A stretch of DNA of 64,000 nt. Source: Lactifluus volemus (taxonomy: Eukaryota; Basidiomycota; Agaricomycetes; Russulales; Russulaceae). Position 1 is the stretch's first letter; each line of letters starts with the position of its first letter. The translations under genes were made by a program, and so were the position numbers. Positions 33,101 to 43,666 of this stretch are shown here, in pieces. The stretch spans positions 52,444 to 116,443 of the forward strand of contig WTXI01000108.1 in the NCBI GenBank assembly GCA_022376515.1, read 5' to 3'. Below the pieces are notes generated by a model. It made no database searches, was not told where the DNA came from, and was given only the letters and a program-made list of their open reading frames with translations.

Positions 33101-33707
33101 TGTTATGGACTGACACGTGTTTTTGCTGACTCATACTATACATTTTCGGACCGCTGACTCATTTCTGATGACTCCCTTGATTATGCGAATGGACTGCTGA
33201 TCACTTTGTTTCAGATCGCTTACTTATTCTTCTCACAATACAGCCTCCCACAGCACCGTACAGCCGCAAGTAACAGCCACATGCACAGGATGACTCGCTG
33301 ATTCCTGAAACATGTTTCAAACCCTGAAAGCTGTACGAAGGTCACAGCCCCTACAGCTGTGTACATAGCCTCGTTCTTCTCTATATAAACCCTGTACTTT
33401 CTGCCCTAGAGACCTTAAGTCTCAGTTTTGTTTCGCAATCCAAGTCTTCTATCTATTAGAATCTTGCTTGCCTAGAAGCATCCGACCTGAGAGAACCCTC
33501 TTGACATCACGTCCTTTGACTTCTTGACACTTTGGTCTTATCCCTAAGCCCAAAGCCCTTGACCTCTGAAACGCTCTTGACTTAGTCGTTTACTAAGTCT
33601 CATCTTTATCGAACCTTTAATCTTGACTTGCACGTCTTGCAAGTCTAGTTCTTGACTTCACGAACAATCGTACACTTCATACAAAGGTCCCACTTGGAAC
33701 CTTAACA
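33101..33707 (+). repeat. Solo LTR of family B in the LTR-C 3' end
   Basis: Starts TGTTATGGACTGACACG and ends CTTAACA, in promoter-sense + orientation. The exact duplication acgaa flanks it (33096-33100, 33708-33712), so it arose from a full insertion followed by LTR-LTR recombination. The TATA box TATATAAA is at 33382-33389. Confidence 0.93.
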
Positions 33708-33739
33708 ACGAAAGTGAAGCTGGTGGCACAGCTTCCCTG

Positions 33740-33753
33740 GAGAAAGGAGGTAA
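33740..33753 (+). other. Polypurine tract of LTR-C
   Basis: GAGAAAGGAGGTAA immediately before the LTR start TGTTACAG at 33754. Confidence 0.7.
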
Positions 33754-34189
33754 TGTTACAGTTTCCACCGTCACATGATGTTCAGAAAAGTATCACTTGC
33801 AACTGTGGGAAATTCAAACCATTTCAAGCCATATAAACAACAGTAACAAACAAGAACACAGCTAAGTAAACAGTGAAGACACGTGACACTCAATCTATCC
33901 CCAATCCGATCTCACTTACATAACTACTATACAGTACTATACAGATTCAGTTACAATACAGTTCCCCCAAGATTACCCCAATGTGACCCCGACATCATTC
34001 CAGCGCAGTCCCAGGATTACCCCAAGGATCTCGATCCATCTTGATCCTATCTCGATCCACCCCTATCTATATTATATCGTGATGTCACCCTATGTGACAT
34101 CCCTGAGAATCCCTTAGTAAGCATCACACCCTAGTAGTATATAAGCCAGCACTTTCAGTGCCCCTTGTCTTTAGTCTTCACTTCGTCTT
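33754..34189 (+). repeat. LTR-C 3' LTR, cut by Pack-1
   Basis: Starts TGTTACAG like LTR-A and has a TATA motif GTATATAAG near 34137. It is interrupted at 34189 by Pack-1. The sequence from 36090 may be its continuation, but with no 5' LTR in the window the end cannot be set. Confidence 0.75.
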
Positions 34190-34465
34190 CATCAGGAAAA
34201 TCCAGAAAAAACTTAGTCAGCTTAACCAGCTTATTTCATTTTTAAGCCTGTCAAGTTGCTCAAGCTGCTTATTTTTTACTTAGAAAATGAGTATGTACAA
34301 CAAGTAAGCAAATCAAGGAGAAAGATAAGCACATTAAGTAATTAAGATGTGTAAGACACTTAAGACAAGCAAAACAGGAATAAAAAATTAATTTATGTAA
34401 TTTAACTAAAGTCCGAAAAAAATATGCTAAGTCGCGACTCGCGAAATTTTCACTAAGTCGTTACA

Positions 34466-35225
34466 GTGGGTGTATTATTTACTACTGTTTGCACAATGTT
34501 GGTTTTCGTGCCTCTCGAGTCTGCCGCCCCTTTCCATCTCTCCCTCTATCCCCCTCCGTCGTTGTCTGCCTTGCCCCAACACGTCCCACCACTGCCTCCT
34601 CTGCATCCCCTCCTTCTCTGCCCCTGCCTCTGCCTCCTTCTCTGCCTCCTTCTCTGCCTCCCTCTCTGCCTCCCTCTCTGGCTCTGGCTCTGGCTCTTGT
34701 TCTGGCTCTGCCTCTTCACGTCGTCATGCGCCTCCTGTGCCTGCGCCTCCCCCACCGCTTTTGTTTGTTCTTGGATCCACTGCCTCTGTGAGGCAGTCTA
34801 CGTTGTCGCGCTGCCTGCGCCGACGTCCTGGTACGTTATCACGCTGCCTGCCCCGCCTCAACGTGAACTGACTTTTTTTCTTTTTTTTCGTCGCCTCCTC
34901 CTCCTCCTTGACCACCTCCTCCCGCGCTGCCGCCTCTGCTGCCTGGACCACCACCCCCTGCGCCTCCTCCTCCTACGTCTTGCGCCTCCTCCCGTGCCTC
35001 CTCCCGCGCCTCCCGTGCCTCCTCCCACACCTCCTCCCACATCCCACGCCTTCTCCTGCGCTTCCTTCTGCGCTTCCTCGCTCCCTCGTGCCCCGCACCT
35101 CCTGTACATCCCGTGCGTTCTCTCGCACCTCCCGCGCGCCTCGCCTCCTCCTGCGCGTTCTCTCTCGCCTCCCATGCGCCTCGCCTCCGCCTGCGTGTTC
35201 TCTTGTGCCGTACTGTGCCCTAGCA
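34466..35225. repeat. Pyrimidine-rich low-complexity core of Pack-1
   Basis: CTGCCTC and CCTCCTCCCG units give long open frames on both strands, with products that are Leu/Pro/Cys or Gly/Arg/Glu runs. I treat these frames as artefacts. A segment near 34785-34870 (CACGCTGCCTGCCCCGCC) recurs inverted in Pack-2 and again at 37145-37180. Confidence 0.6.
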
Positions 35226-35587
35226 ATGGAATTCCTCATTCAATACGCACGGGAACGGCCAATACGACATGTTCCTGCAGGTGAGGATTATCGTGGCAAG
35301 GTGGACATTCCTCTGAAGCGCATGTTGTATGTCATGTCTGTCATGACAGGCTTCATCTTCCTGCGGTACGCTTCCTATGCTTCTTTTTTGTTTACCTATC
35401 ACTGACGGTCTGTAGGACTATCTACCGGACTGCTGAATTTTTAGATGGATTCCAAGGCACAATTGCCTTGACTCAACTGCTATTCAGTACGTATCTCTGC
35501 TACAACTCGAAGTCGTACACTGGCAGAATCATAACTAAACTGTTGCACAGCCATATTTGATGGCGCAATGATCACACTCGCTTCCAC
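35226..35587 (+). pseudogene. Spliced fragment of an RTA1-like membrane-protein gene
   Basis: Exon 35226-35365, intron 35366-35415 (GTACGC to TGTAG), exon 35416-35486, intron 35487-35550 (GTACGT to CACAG), exon from 35551 until it runs into GGAGG-type repeats near 35587. Spliced phases agree. The product reads YRGKVDIPLKRMLYVMSVMT, GFIFLRTIYRTAEFLDGFQG, then ALTQLLFTIFDGAMITLAS. The R-x3-YR-x2-EF-x2-G pattern with flanking hydrophobic helices is that of RTA1-like seven-helix proteins (lipid-translocation/resistance family). Both ends are missing, so it is a captured fragment. The exact start is uncertain. Confidence 0.6.
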
Positions 35588-36089
35588 ACCCCTCACCTCC
35601 TCCCGCGCGTTCTCTCGCGCCTCCCACGCCCCACGCCCCCTCCCGCGCCTCCTCCCGCGCCTCCCGCGGCCTCCACCCATGCCTCCCGCAGCCTCCACCC
35701 ATGCCTCCACCACCACCACCACCACCACCACCACCACCTCCCTGTGGCCCTGCAGCCCCCACCCCTGCCAGGGCTGTTCCACCAAGGCTGGTGGAACCAT
35801 TGTCTCCTGTACATAGTCATGTTGTAGTTTAGCTCAATATATGATTTTTATTGCCCTAAATCTGTGTGCTTGAAAACTTTTGGTAAGCACAGATCTAAGC
35901 TGCCATTTAAGTGAACTAAGCCCAAAATAAGCATCAATAAGCCCTGGCTAAGTCAAATTAAGGAGAAGACCTAGCTTAGCCTAAGCATGGCCAGCTTAGA
36001 GACATTTTGCTTAAAAGTGCTTAGAAGTGTTGTTAAGTCATATTAAGCATGCTCAAGTGCTATTAAGAAAAACTCAGATTTTCCTGATG

Positions 36090-36525
36090 TTTAATCAGAA
36101 CCACCACCTTCCTCCTTTTCCAAAGACCTCCTGATCTCCCCTCTCATCTCTTAAGTCTTCCTCCCTAACCTCTGTGAGTTAGGAGGATTAGTCCTTGCCT
36201 ACCAGAGAGGGGCACTAGAGATCATTGACAATACCAGGAGTGTATCCATCAGCGTGACACCCTTCTCCTGAGTAGAGCCAGTGGGACGTAGAACCCTGAA
36301 CCCTGATTAGTCAGACTAAGCCTTGTGACCACTGCGGCTTAGTCATCTATCATGTCATCAAGTATCCCACGGTCACGTGACAGGCCTCACATGCCCTCAA
36401 GTTTAGTCAGCAACCCTTACATCATCAAGTGTCACTCGATGCTAGTCCCTGCTGAACTAGGTCTCGTGACTAAGCTCACGTCAAGCGCCAAGGCCCTTCT
36501 GAGCCTTGACACCCTAGTACGTTAG
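36090..36525. other. Possible continuation of LTR-C 3' LTR and unassigned sequence
   Basis: Directly after Pack-1. Pyrimidine-rich text near 36110-36190 resembles the downstream part of an LTR. From about 36240 it holds repeated GACTAAGCC/ACTAAGC words. No gene is visible. Confidence 0.4.
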
Positions 36526-37132
36526 TGCGAGGTTGAACTAAGGTTTGAGGGTGGACGCAGTGTGAGAAGTGAGGATTACTTCTCGCAGCATGTTCGTATT
36601 AGGGTTCAGGCGTCTGTGAGCTAGTTCCAAAGGTAATGGACCAAGCGAACAGATGTCTGATGGTGGCACGAAGTACCTAGATCAAGGTACGAAGAGGGGA
36701 TTCACAAGAAGAGAGGAAAAGATGCGATATGAGTGTGAGCAGGAGACAATGAACTGCAATTCTAGACGAAGCTGAAGCTGGGGCTTTAGCTCATCTACAA
36801 GGCCCTATTTATGCATACAGAGGGCCAGCCAACTATCCTACAAAGGTCACAGTAAAGCAGCGAAGTCAAGACCATTGACTAAGGACCTGAGTCAGTTCTG
36901 ATGACTCAAGAACTGACTCAGTGCATCTGACTCAAGGTCTGAGTCAAGAACGCTGACTCAAGCTTTGAGTCATGATCCCTGAGTCAAATACACATCCAAA
37001 ACGGCCACGCACAGCCCCTAGAAGTCGAACAGAGGGGGCTGGCCAAGGAAAGGGATCCTAGGTCACAACACAAGATGAAAAATAGACAGAAAACAGTAAG
37101 AAATGGGCTGAATGGCCCGCATAACTGTAACA
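36526..37132 (-). repeat. Solo LTR of family D, copy 2
   Basis: Same sequence family as 12462-13056 with scattered substitutions and small indels. Ends TG...GTAACA on the + strand. The flanks gttag and ctcct do not match, so no target duplication is visible. Confidence 0.7.
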
Positions 37133-37393
37133 CTCCTCCCTGTTACATTGTCATGCTGCTTGCCCCACCCCAATGTGTCCTGACTCTTTTGCCTCCCCCT
37201 TCTCTATCTCTGCCTCCTGCTCCTTCTCTGCCCCCTGCGCCACCGCTGCCCCTGTCTGCACCACCACCTTGTCCACCTCCTGCATCACCTGCCTCTTGCG
37301 CCACTGCCTCCGCACCTCCTGCACTTCCTGTGCCTCCTGCATCTCTCGTGCCTCTTGGGCATGCTGGGCCTCCTGCGCTTCCCATGCCCCTTG
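37133..37393. repeat. Fragment of the Pack-type pyrimidine-rich repeat
   Basis: Begins GTTACATTGTCATGCTGCTT (37140 on) and continues with CCTGCGCCACC-type units, like the cores of Pack-1 and, inverted, Pack-2. No TIR is visible, so it is a remnant cut by LTR-D and LTR-F1. Confidence 0.55.
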
Positions 37394-37906
37394 TGTTACA
37401 GAATGCAGGACACATTGGACCTTATGCTTCCCTAACCCACTTACTCATACTGATGATGTCCCTTCCCTCCTCTTTCTATTGTGCTGACTGTTCTATTGTC
37501 TTGGTACTCTATTGTTCGTCCTGATTGGTCCAGTGTTATTGTCTCACGTCCCTATTGTTCTCGTTCCCTATTGTTCTTGACCATTTGCTTATTGTCCACC
37601 CTAGTTTGGTAGAACAATTAGCACAGATTGTATAAGTAGGCCTCAGCTGGTAGCTTGTACCCCAGCTTCGGCTTTGACTCAAATCAACTTGTTTCCCTCT
37701 CCTGAAGACAGAACTTTCCTCTCCTCTTTCCCCTCTTCCTCTTATCCTCCTAAACGCCCTAATAAGGCCCTTGAAGCTTGGTGGGTGTGCTATAACACCC
37801 CAGGACTCTGCACGTCGTTGCCTTTGTGCAGCCCTGAGTCCAGGTCTTAGGAGAGACCAGAACAACTGAACTCTTGTTGGGACCCGGCCCTAGTCGAGCC
37901 ATAACA
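37394..37906 (+). repeat. LTR-F1 5' LTR
   Basis: Starts TGTTACAGAATGCAGG and ends GAGCCATAACA. It matches the inverse of 58167-58681 at roughly 88 percent by eye. A promoter-like TATAAGTAGG lies near 37632. The bases after it, AAAGCCAAAGCTCCTACC, take the primer-binding position. Confidence 0.85.
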
Positions 37907-37995
37907 AAAGCCAAAGCTCCTACCACCAGTGTATGTCCACCTGGGACTACCTACAACGACCAGATTACATCCGGATCAAAGAATTGTTGATCGAC

Positions 37996-38894
37996 TGAAC
38001 GTACTCTGACGAGTACAGGCGAGTCCGAGGAAAGCAAAAAGGGGAGTCAACAAGCGGTCGGAGAGACATGCACGGGAATGGTTTTCAAATTGGGAAGGAA
38101 CGTGTGTCGGACGTGTTTGGTATTCGAACGCATAGTCGAAGTCGGCACAGTAACGATCGGAGCAGACGAGAACAAGAGACGAGACGGTGACGAAGTGCGA
38201 CGAGAGAGTTAAATGAGAGTTTTCAAGACAAACTTAGTGATCCAAAGAGAAAGTGTGTATTTGGATGCCCTTCTAGGCCAATGGGCAAGGCCTTTATATA
38301 TGTTTTTCTTGTAAGTAGCTCAATGAAAAGGGAAAAGTTTTTTGAGGGCAATGCTAGATGACACTGCCCCCTAGGACATGCTAAAGTAGGGTGAAATGAA
38401 TGATAGTTGAAAGGAAAGGGGAATGTAAGGGTCGAGCCGAGGAGGCGCTGCACCGGCAACACTCCGAACGGCTTGCCCTTGCATGCGACGTCGCTCGATA
38501 GTTCATAAAAAGGGGATAAGAGGCGGTGGGAGAGTAGTAGCACGCTGATAAGCGGCGTCTCATAGCACTGGTATAATAGAAAAAGTCTGTAAAAGAGGCT
38601 AAGAAGATCCAAGTAAACTAGAAGTGAGCACTGCCAGAAACTGATATGAAGGTCCCAACAGCAGAAGATACTCAATATATACAAGTCCATTCACTTTGAA
38701 AGGCTGTCCGACAGGTGTCTTCAGCTGAAAATGCATTGGAGTCAGTGATCGCAGTGATGTTGATTTTGCAGAGAGGCGCAGCGGCGGGTTGACAGAATCG
38801 AAACGTCCGAATCAGGTCGATGTTTAGGGCAGGCAAGGACGAGTTTGGATGTGAAATCGGCGAATTCGAAGGTGCAGGTAAGGTCCACCTTACA
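37996..38894 (-). repeat. LTR-G 3' LTR
   Basis: Matches 48938-49838 with scattered substitutions, more than between the B or A pairs, so this insertion is older. Internal frames near 38223-38690 are open in both copies but look non-coding. Confidence 0.9.
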
Positions 38895-40731
38895 TCTCCC
38901 GGGGGGTCAAAATCTGACCGTCCCCAGTCAGAACGTCGTCGTCTTGAGTTCCGTGGATGACGTCTTCATCCTGTATGACTGAGACGAGGTCTTCACGGTC
39001 GAGGATGCAAGTGACAGGGATGAAGGCACGAGAGCAGGCCAAGTAGGGGACAAGACGAAATGCAGCGTAACGGAGGTTGGAGACGGTGCCATCGAGTTCG
39101 GCTAGGTGGTAAGCGCTTCCGCGGGTCTGACGAATGACGACCATAGGGCCAAAATAGCGGGGCTTAGTCTTGCGAGCGAGGTCGGACTCGATGGAGGAGT
39201 TCCGGACCAAAACGAGAGTGCCTGGTTCGTAAGTCACGTTGCGGATGGTCTTTTCGAAGAGCTTCTCGAACTGTCGAACTGAGGTAAGTCGAGACTTGTA
39301 AATGCTGTCCTGAATCAAGGCGAGGTCATCATCGCAGTGTTGGAGTTGGCGAGCGCGGGTGGCAATGAGGTCTGTGGTGGGAAGTGGCTTGGTAAGGTTT
39401 GGCACGAGAAAGGTTGCTAAGGTGATATTGAAGGGAAGAATGGGCTCGACACCATGAGCCATGTAGAAAGGAGTGAACCCGGTAGAACGACGGGTGGTGA
39501 CACAATCGGCCCAGAAAACATGTGGTGCAACGACAGGCCACTTCGAGATGTCTCTCTCGCAGGCTTTGATGATGAATTCGCGAATGGTTTGGTGCTGGCG
39601 TTCGACAATGCTGTTGGCACGGGAATTGTAAGGTGAGATGCGAATGTGACGAATACTGTATTTATGAGCGAGCCAATCGAGTGCGGCGACATAGGCGGTG
39701 CTGTTATCGGTAACGATTTCGGCGACAGCTCCCCAACGGCATAGGATATCTTCAAAAATAAAAGTGCCAAGGGTTCGGCCAGTTTCTGTGCAGAGCACGC
39801 GCCATTTGGGCCAGGCTGAGAGCGAGCAACAGGCTTGGACGATGTATCAGAAGCCAGCGGCAGGGGGCATGAACATGGTATCAATGTAGACCTTGCGGAA
39901 GAGGGGGGCGGGGAAGTCGACAGTTGGCGGGATGCGAACCTTGGTGGTTTGGTGGAGCTGGCATTTGTGACAGGTGTCGACATACCATTTGATGTCTTGC
40001 TCCATGGATGGCCACCAGAAACTATCGAGGAGGGTTTGATGAGTAGAATAAAAGCCCTTGTGGCCTAAGTTGTCATGGGCATCGCGAACGAGGAGGAGGC
40101 GTTGAGCAGGGGCGATGTAAAGTTGATGGCGGCCTTGGCCTCAAAGACGCCAGAGTTGGTCATTGATGAGGGCAAACTGCTTAACGCGTCGGAGGAATTT
40201 GTCGGGGGTGGAGTCAGGTAGGTCAGTGGGAAGCTTGAGGGTGCGTAGGTAGTCGGAAATGAGAGGGATGTCGGAGTCGGCCTTGAGGAGGTGGTCTGAG
40301 GAGGGAAGGATGGGCACTGGGGTATCAGCGTCCCCAAGGATGAGAACAAGGGTCGAGAGCGGAGAAGGTTCAGCTAGTCCTAGTCCAGACAAGACCCAGA
40401 TGCCAAGGGAGAGAGCAGCATCGATCCATTCTTCCGGATCTTCTTCATCAGCATCTTCTCCTTCAACAGGGGCATGGCGGGACAGGCCATCGGGTCCATG
40501 GTGTTTCTCAGTGGGGACATGGACTAGTTTGAAATTGAATAAGTGAATTGCGGCGATCCAGCGATTGATGGTGGCGTTTGGTTGGGTGTCGGGGTTGTTG
40601 AGCATTCCACGAATGAATGAGGCGTCCATTTCGACGATAAGGTTTCGGACGCCGACTAGATAGAGACGGAGTGCACGGAGCGCGCGAAATAAACTGTACA
40701 ATTCTAGCTTAGCTTGAGAGTAGTGGCCTCA
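38890..40731 (-). pseudogene. pol: LTR-G pol: RNase H end and integrase
   Basis: One frame runs from the solo LTR edge at 40731 to a stop at 38892-38890. It contains RNase H (EMDASFIRGMLNNPD, KHHGPDGLSRHAP), the integrase zinc finger (GHKGFYSTHQ, CHKC) and the DDE core (YIDTMFMPP, VTDNSTAY, NSRANSIVERQHQTI). Only two in-frame TGA stops interrupt it, 40143-40141 and 39849-39847, both at positions where Arg fits. The C-terminus has no chromodomain and no Cys/His module, unlike families A, B, C and F. The stop falls inside the LTR. Confidence 0.86.
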
Positions 40732-41336
40732 TGTTATGGACTGACACGTGCTTGCTGACTCATACTGTACATTTTCGGACTGCTGACTCATTTCTGCTGA
40801 CTTTTCTTGCTTATGCGAATGGACTGCCGATCGCCTTGTTTCAGATCGCTTACTTATTTCTCTCATGGTACAGCCTCACACAGCACCATACAGCCGCAAG
40901 CAACAGCCACATACACAGGATGACTCGCTGATTCCTGAAACATGTTTCAAACCCTGAAAGCTGTACGAAGGTCACAGCCCCTACGGCTGTGTACATAGCC
41001 GCGTCTTCTTGTATATAAACCCTGTACTTTCTGCCCTAGAGACCTTAAGTCTCAGTTTTGTTTCGCAATCCAAGTCTTCTATCTATTAGAACCTTGCTTG
41101 CCTAGAAGCATCAGACCTGAGAGAACCCTCTTGACATCACGCTCTTCGACTTCTTGACACTTTGGTCTTATCCCTAAGCCCAAAGCCCTTGACCTCTGAA
41201 ACGCTCTTGACTTAGTCGTTTACTAAGTCTCATCTTATCGAACCCTTGATCTTGACTTGCACGACTTGCAAGTCTCGCTCTTGACTTCACGAATGATCGT
41301 ACACTTCATACAAAGGTCCCACTTGGAACCTTAACA
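40732..41336 (+). repeat. Solo LTR of family B inside LTR-G pol
   Basis: 605 bp, starting TGTTATGGACTGACACG and ending CTTAACA, sense on +. The flanks cctca and cctcg differ by one base and probably are the 5-base duplication. The pol frame of LTR-G continues on both sides (SWNEHE before, SQAKLELYSLFRAL after, read on -). Confidence 0.9.
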
Positions 41337-42174
41337 CCTCGTGTTCGTTCCAAGAGATAGAGCCAAAACGAGAGGGGCAACGTGTGCTATCAGGAGATTC
41401 TTGAGACAAGATCCAGCCAACACCTTGGACGGAAGAGTCCACGGCAAGGTATACTGGGCGATTGGAGGAGTAGTCAATTGAGATGAGGGCAGAAGAATTA
41501 ATGATGGCCTCCTTCAGTGTTTGCATAGCAATGTTGTGTTTGTCTTCCCAGATGAAGGCCTTGCCTTTGCGTGTGAGGTCGACGAGAGGGCAAGCAATAG
41601 CAGAGTAGTTCTTGATCCAGATGCGCATGAAGCCGGTGGTACCCAAAAACGCGCGGACATCGGTGAGGGACTTGCACGGAGGCCAGTCACGAATTTTGGA
41701 GATTTTCAAGTCGTCAGAGATACGGCCTTCGTAGTTGCATTTGTGCCCTAAGATGACAACTTCAGGGACAGCAATAAATAGCTTCTTGGCCGAGACAGTG
41801 GCGCCAGCGCAACCGAGACGATGGAGAACACGGTGAATGTCATTGAGGTGTTCCCAGATAAATTGACGGATGCTGGGATTGGCAGGAATGGTGGCGTAAG
41901 TGCTGTCAGAGATCTCATAGCGTGTGAGCGGTCCCTTGATAGCACAGTCATCGACAAAGGGGCGGGCGACATGAGGGATCTCAGGTTCCAAGATAAAGGT
42001 AACGTCATCATGGAAGATCACTACAGCATTTGTCCAGCCCTGAGGGAGACAAGTGAGTTGCACAGCTCCGATAGGCGATTGAATGGTGGTGAGATCGCAA
42101 GAAGCAATGTTGAGTGAGCGATGGTCATAGCCAACAAAGAGATCTAGCATGGAGTAGCAAGATCTGCCAGCCAT
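41337..42174 (-). pseudogene. pol: LTR-G pol: reverse transcriptase, C-terminal two thirds
   Basis: The open frame from 42174 contains GRSCYSMLDLFVGYDHRSLN, PQGWTNAVVIFHDDV and the catalytic block PFVDDCAIKG. The polymerase motif is therefore FVDD rather than YMDD, as I recall for this fungal lineage. RNase H begins at PVYLAVDSSVQGVGW near 41470. The N-terminal RT motifs lie in the next frame upstream, with a stretch missing between. The frame ends where the solo LTR-B inserted. Confidence 0.83.
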
Positions 42175-43395
42175 ACCCTCAATAAGTTGATCAGCAAGAC
42201 GCAGAACCAGCGGGAGCAGTAAGATGCATCAGAGCGCTCGTAAACACCAGCTGTGAATTTGTCTTTGAAATTTTGAATTACGTTGTCTAAGATTCCGGAA
42301 GGGATGGGAATGTTCTTGTGTGCCCAAGGCACGTGTTCGATGACAGGAATCTTGACAGGGGCGAAGTAATCATCACGGAAGTGTCCTTTTTCGGCTTCAG
42401 TCCAAGCTAGCCCAAGCTCGTTCAGCAGGAGGATGTGATACAGCAACTTGAGCTCTTCTGGCCAGAGAAAGTCGAAACGATTGAGCTGCAAGTCGTCTAA
42501 GCATTCCTGAGTGAGCCGAGTCCCAGGAACAAAATTGGGAGGGCAGAACAGCAAGGGTGGTAAGGAAAGCAAGGGGTCAACCGGGATGCGACGGACAGTG
42601 CGAAAATCTTCTGGTAATGAGGCAGGAACAGGCCGAATCTTCTTGGCCACCTTCTTGTAGGCTAGAATTGAGGCCGGTGGGTCAGGATTTGGCTGGGCGA
42701 GAGACACGAGAACCGAGATTTGGTAAGCGTCGAAATTGTCAAGAGACGGAGGCAGAATTGGAATAGAGAGAGAGAAGGTGCCAAGGTAGCCGACCTGAGA
42801 TCTGCGTGGTTGAGAGGGCACCGAGATAAAGCAAGAGGGATCCGAGGGGTCACGCAGAAATACTTCTACTTGGCCATTTGCGTGGTCTTCGAGGCAGCAG
42901 CGCAGGAGGTTGTGGAATGGGCGTCCTAGGAGGAGATGGAATGGGGCGCGCTGTACAACATGAGCATGCACCTTAAAGGATATATTACCGATCCTCATGT
43001 GTAGGTTTCCGGCACATCCGAGGGTCTGGCTGATAGTCCCGCTAGCAGCTTCCATTTTGAGGCATCGATTGGGGTTGATAAAGACTTGGGCTTCGTGCGC
43101 CAGGTCTTCTCGAATAACAATGATTTGCAAGCCCGTGTCAAGCACTCCAGCTTCGAGAACTAGGTTGTTGATTAAGACGTCGATCTCGCGGAGCGGCAGT
43201 GAGAATTCCGCAGTACAGAGAGAAGCACTAGCGACAGAGGGGAGATGGCTGAGGTCATCCTCGGTTGGATCGAGCGGCGCTTCTTCGAGGCTGTGTGTTT
43301 CGACTCGGCGTGTCTTCAGCTTCTCAGAAAGCTCTTTTCGGATGGCAGGACTGGCTGCAAGAAGGTGGGCAGGGGTGATCAAGTGCAAGGTGCCA
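42144..43395 (-). pseudogene. pol: LTR-G gag-pol junction, protease and RT N-terminus
   Basis: A frame of 414 codons from about 43388. It shows an aspartic-protease-like region (AGVLDTGLQIIVI, then LLLGRPF), in which the usual D-S/T-G reads DTG. A connection region (WPEELKLLYHILLLNELGLA) and the start of RT (HVPWAHKNIPIPSGILDNVI, SRWFCVL) follow. After SRWFCVL the normal RT motifs 1-2 are missing and the frame shifts to DQLIEGMAGRSC, which marks an internal deletion near 42185. Upstream it joins gag once Pack-2 is discounted. Confidence 0.75.
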
Positions 43396-43666
43396 CATCA
43401 GCAAAATGTCCAAGCAGCTTATTTCTACTTAAACTCACTTAAAAAGTTTTTTTAAGTACTCCTAAGTACTTTAAGTACTTTAAGCACTTTAAGTCATTTT
43501 AAGACAAGTCGGCCTCCAGGAAATTGCTTATTTTCACTAATTTTCGCTTATTTTCTTTTTTTTTTTACTTAAAATCAGGTCAATTTCAACATTTGAGTGA
43601 GTTTCAAGCATGTTTAAGTGAGATTTAAGCACTTTTAAGAACATTTTAAGCAAAATATATTTGAGA

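Larger units (their letters stand above)
14274..34189 (+). mobile_element. LTR-C: old Ty3/gypsy chromodomain element split by nested insertions
   Basis: The pieces are 14274-17244, 26321-26499, 30718-33100 and 33708-34189, all on the + strand and collinear with gag, protease, RT, RNase H, integrase, chromodomain, Cys/His tail, polypurine tract and 3' LTR. The exact 8-base target duplications at the two hAT junctions and the 5-base one at the solo LTR let the frame be followed across each junction. The 5' LTR and gag N-terminus are missing. Many CGA to TGA changes mark it as old and dead. It may continue past Pack-1 at 36090. Confidence 0.88.
34190..36089. mobile_element. Pack-1: DNA transposon with CATCAG ends and a captured RTA1-like fragment
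   Basis: Inverted ends CATCAGGAAAATC at 34190 and 36089, with a possible 2-base duplication tt (34188-34189, 36090-36091). Both arms (about 34195-34400 and 35880-36080) are full of CTTAAG, TAAGCA and AAGTG words. The centre is a long pyrimidine-rich stretch (34500-35200, 35590-35750) with CCTCCTCC-type repeats. No transposase is present. Pack-2 shares this architecture. The superfamily is not clear to me. Confidence 0.7.

Noticed and set aside
34466..35284. Long + strand frame rich in Leu, Pro and Cys in Pack-1
   Set aside because: Produced by CTGCCTC/CCTCCTCC repeats; both strands are open and no domain is visible. Only the 3' end (35226 on) shows a real protein family, read through splice sites.
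38223..38690. 155-codon frame in the LTR-G LTR, also at 49165-49632
   Set aside because: Present in both LTR copies because the LTRs are repeats; Leu/Phe/Ser-rich with no recognisable domain and overlapping the transcription-control region.
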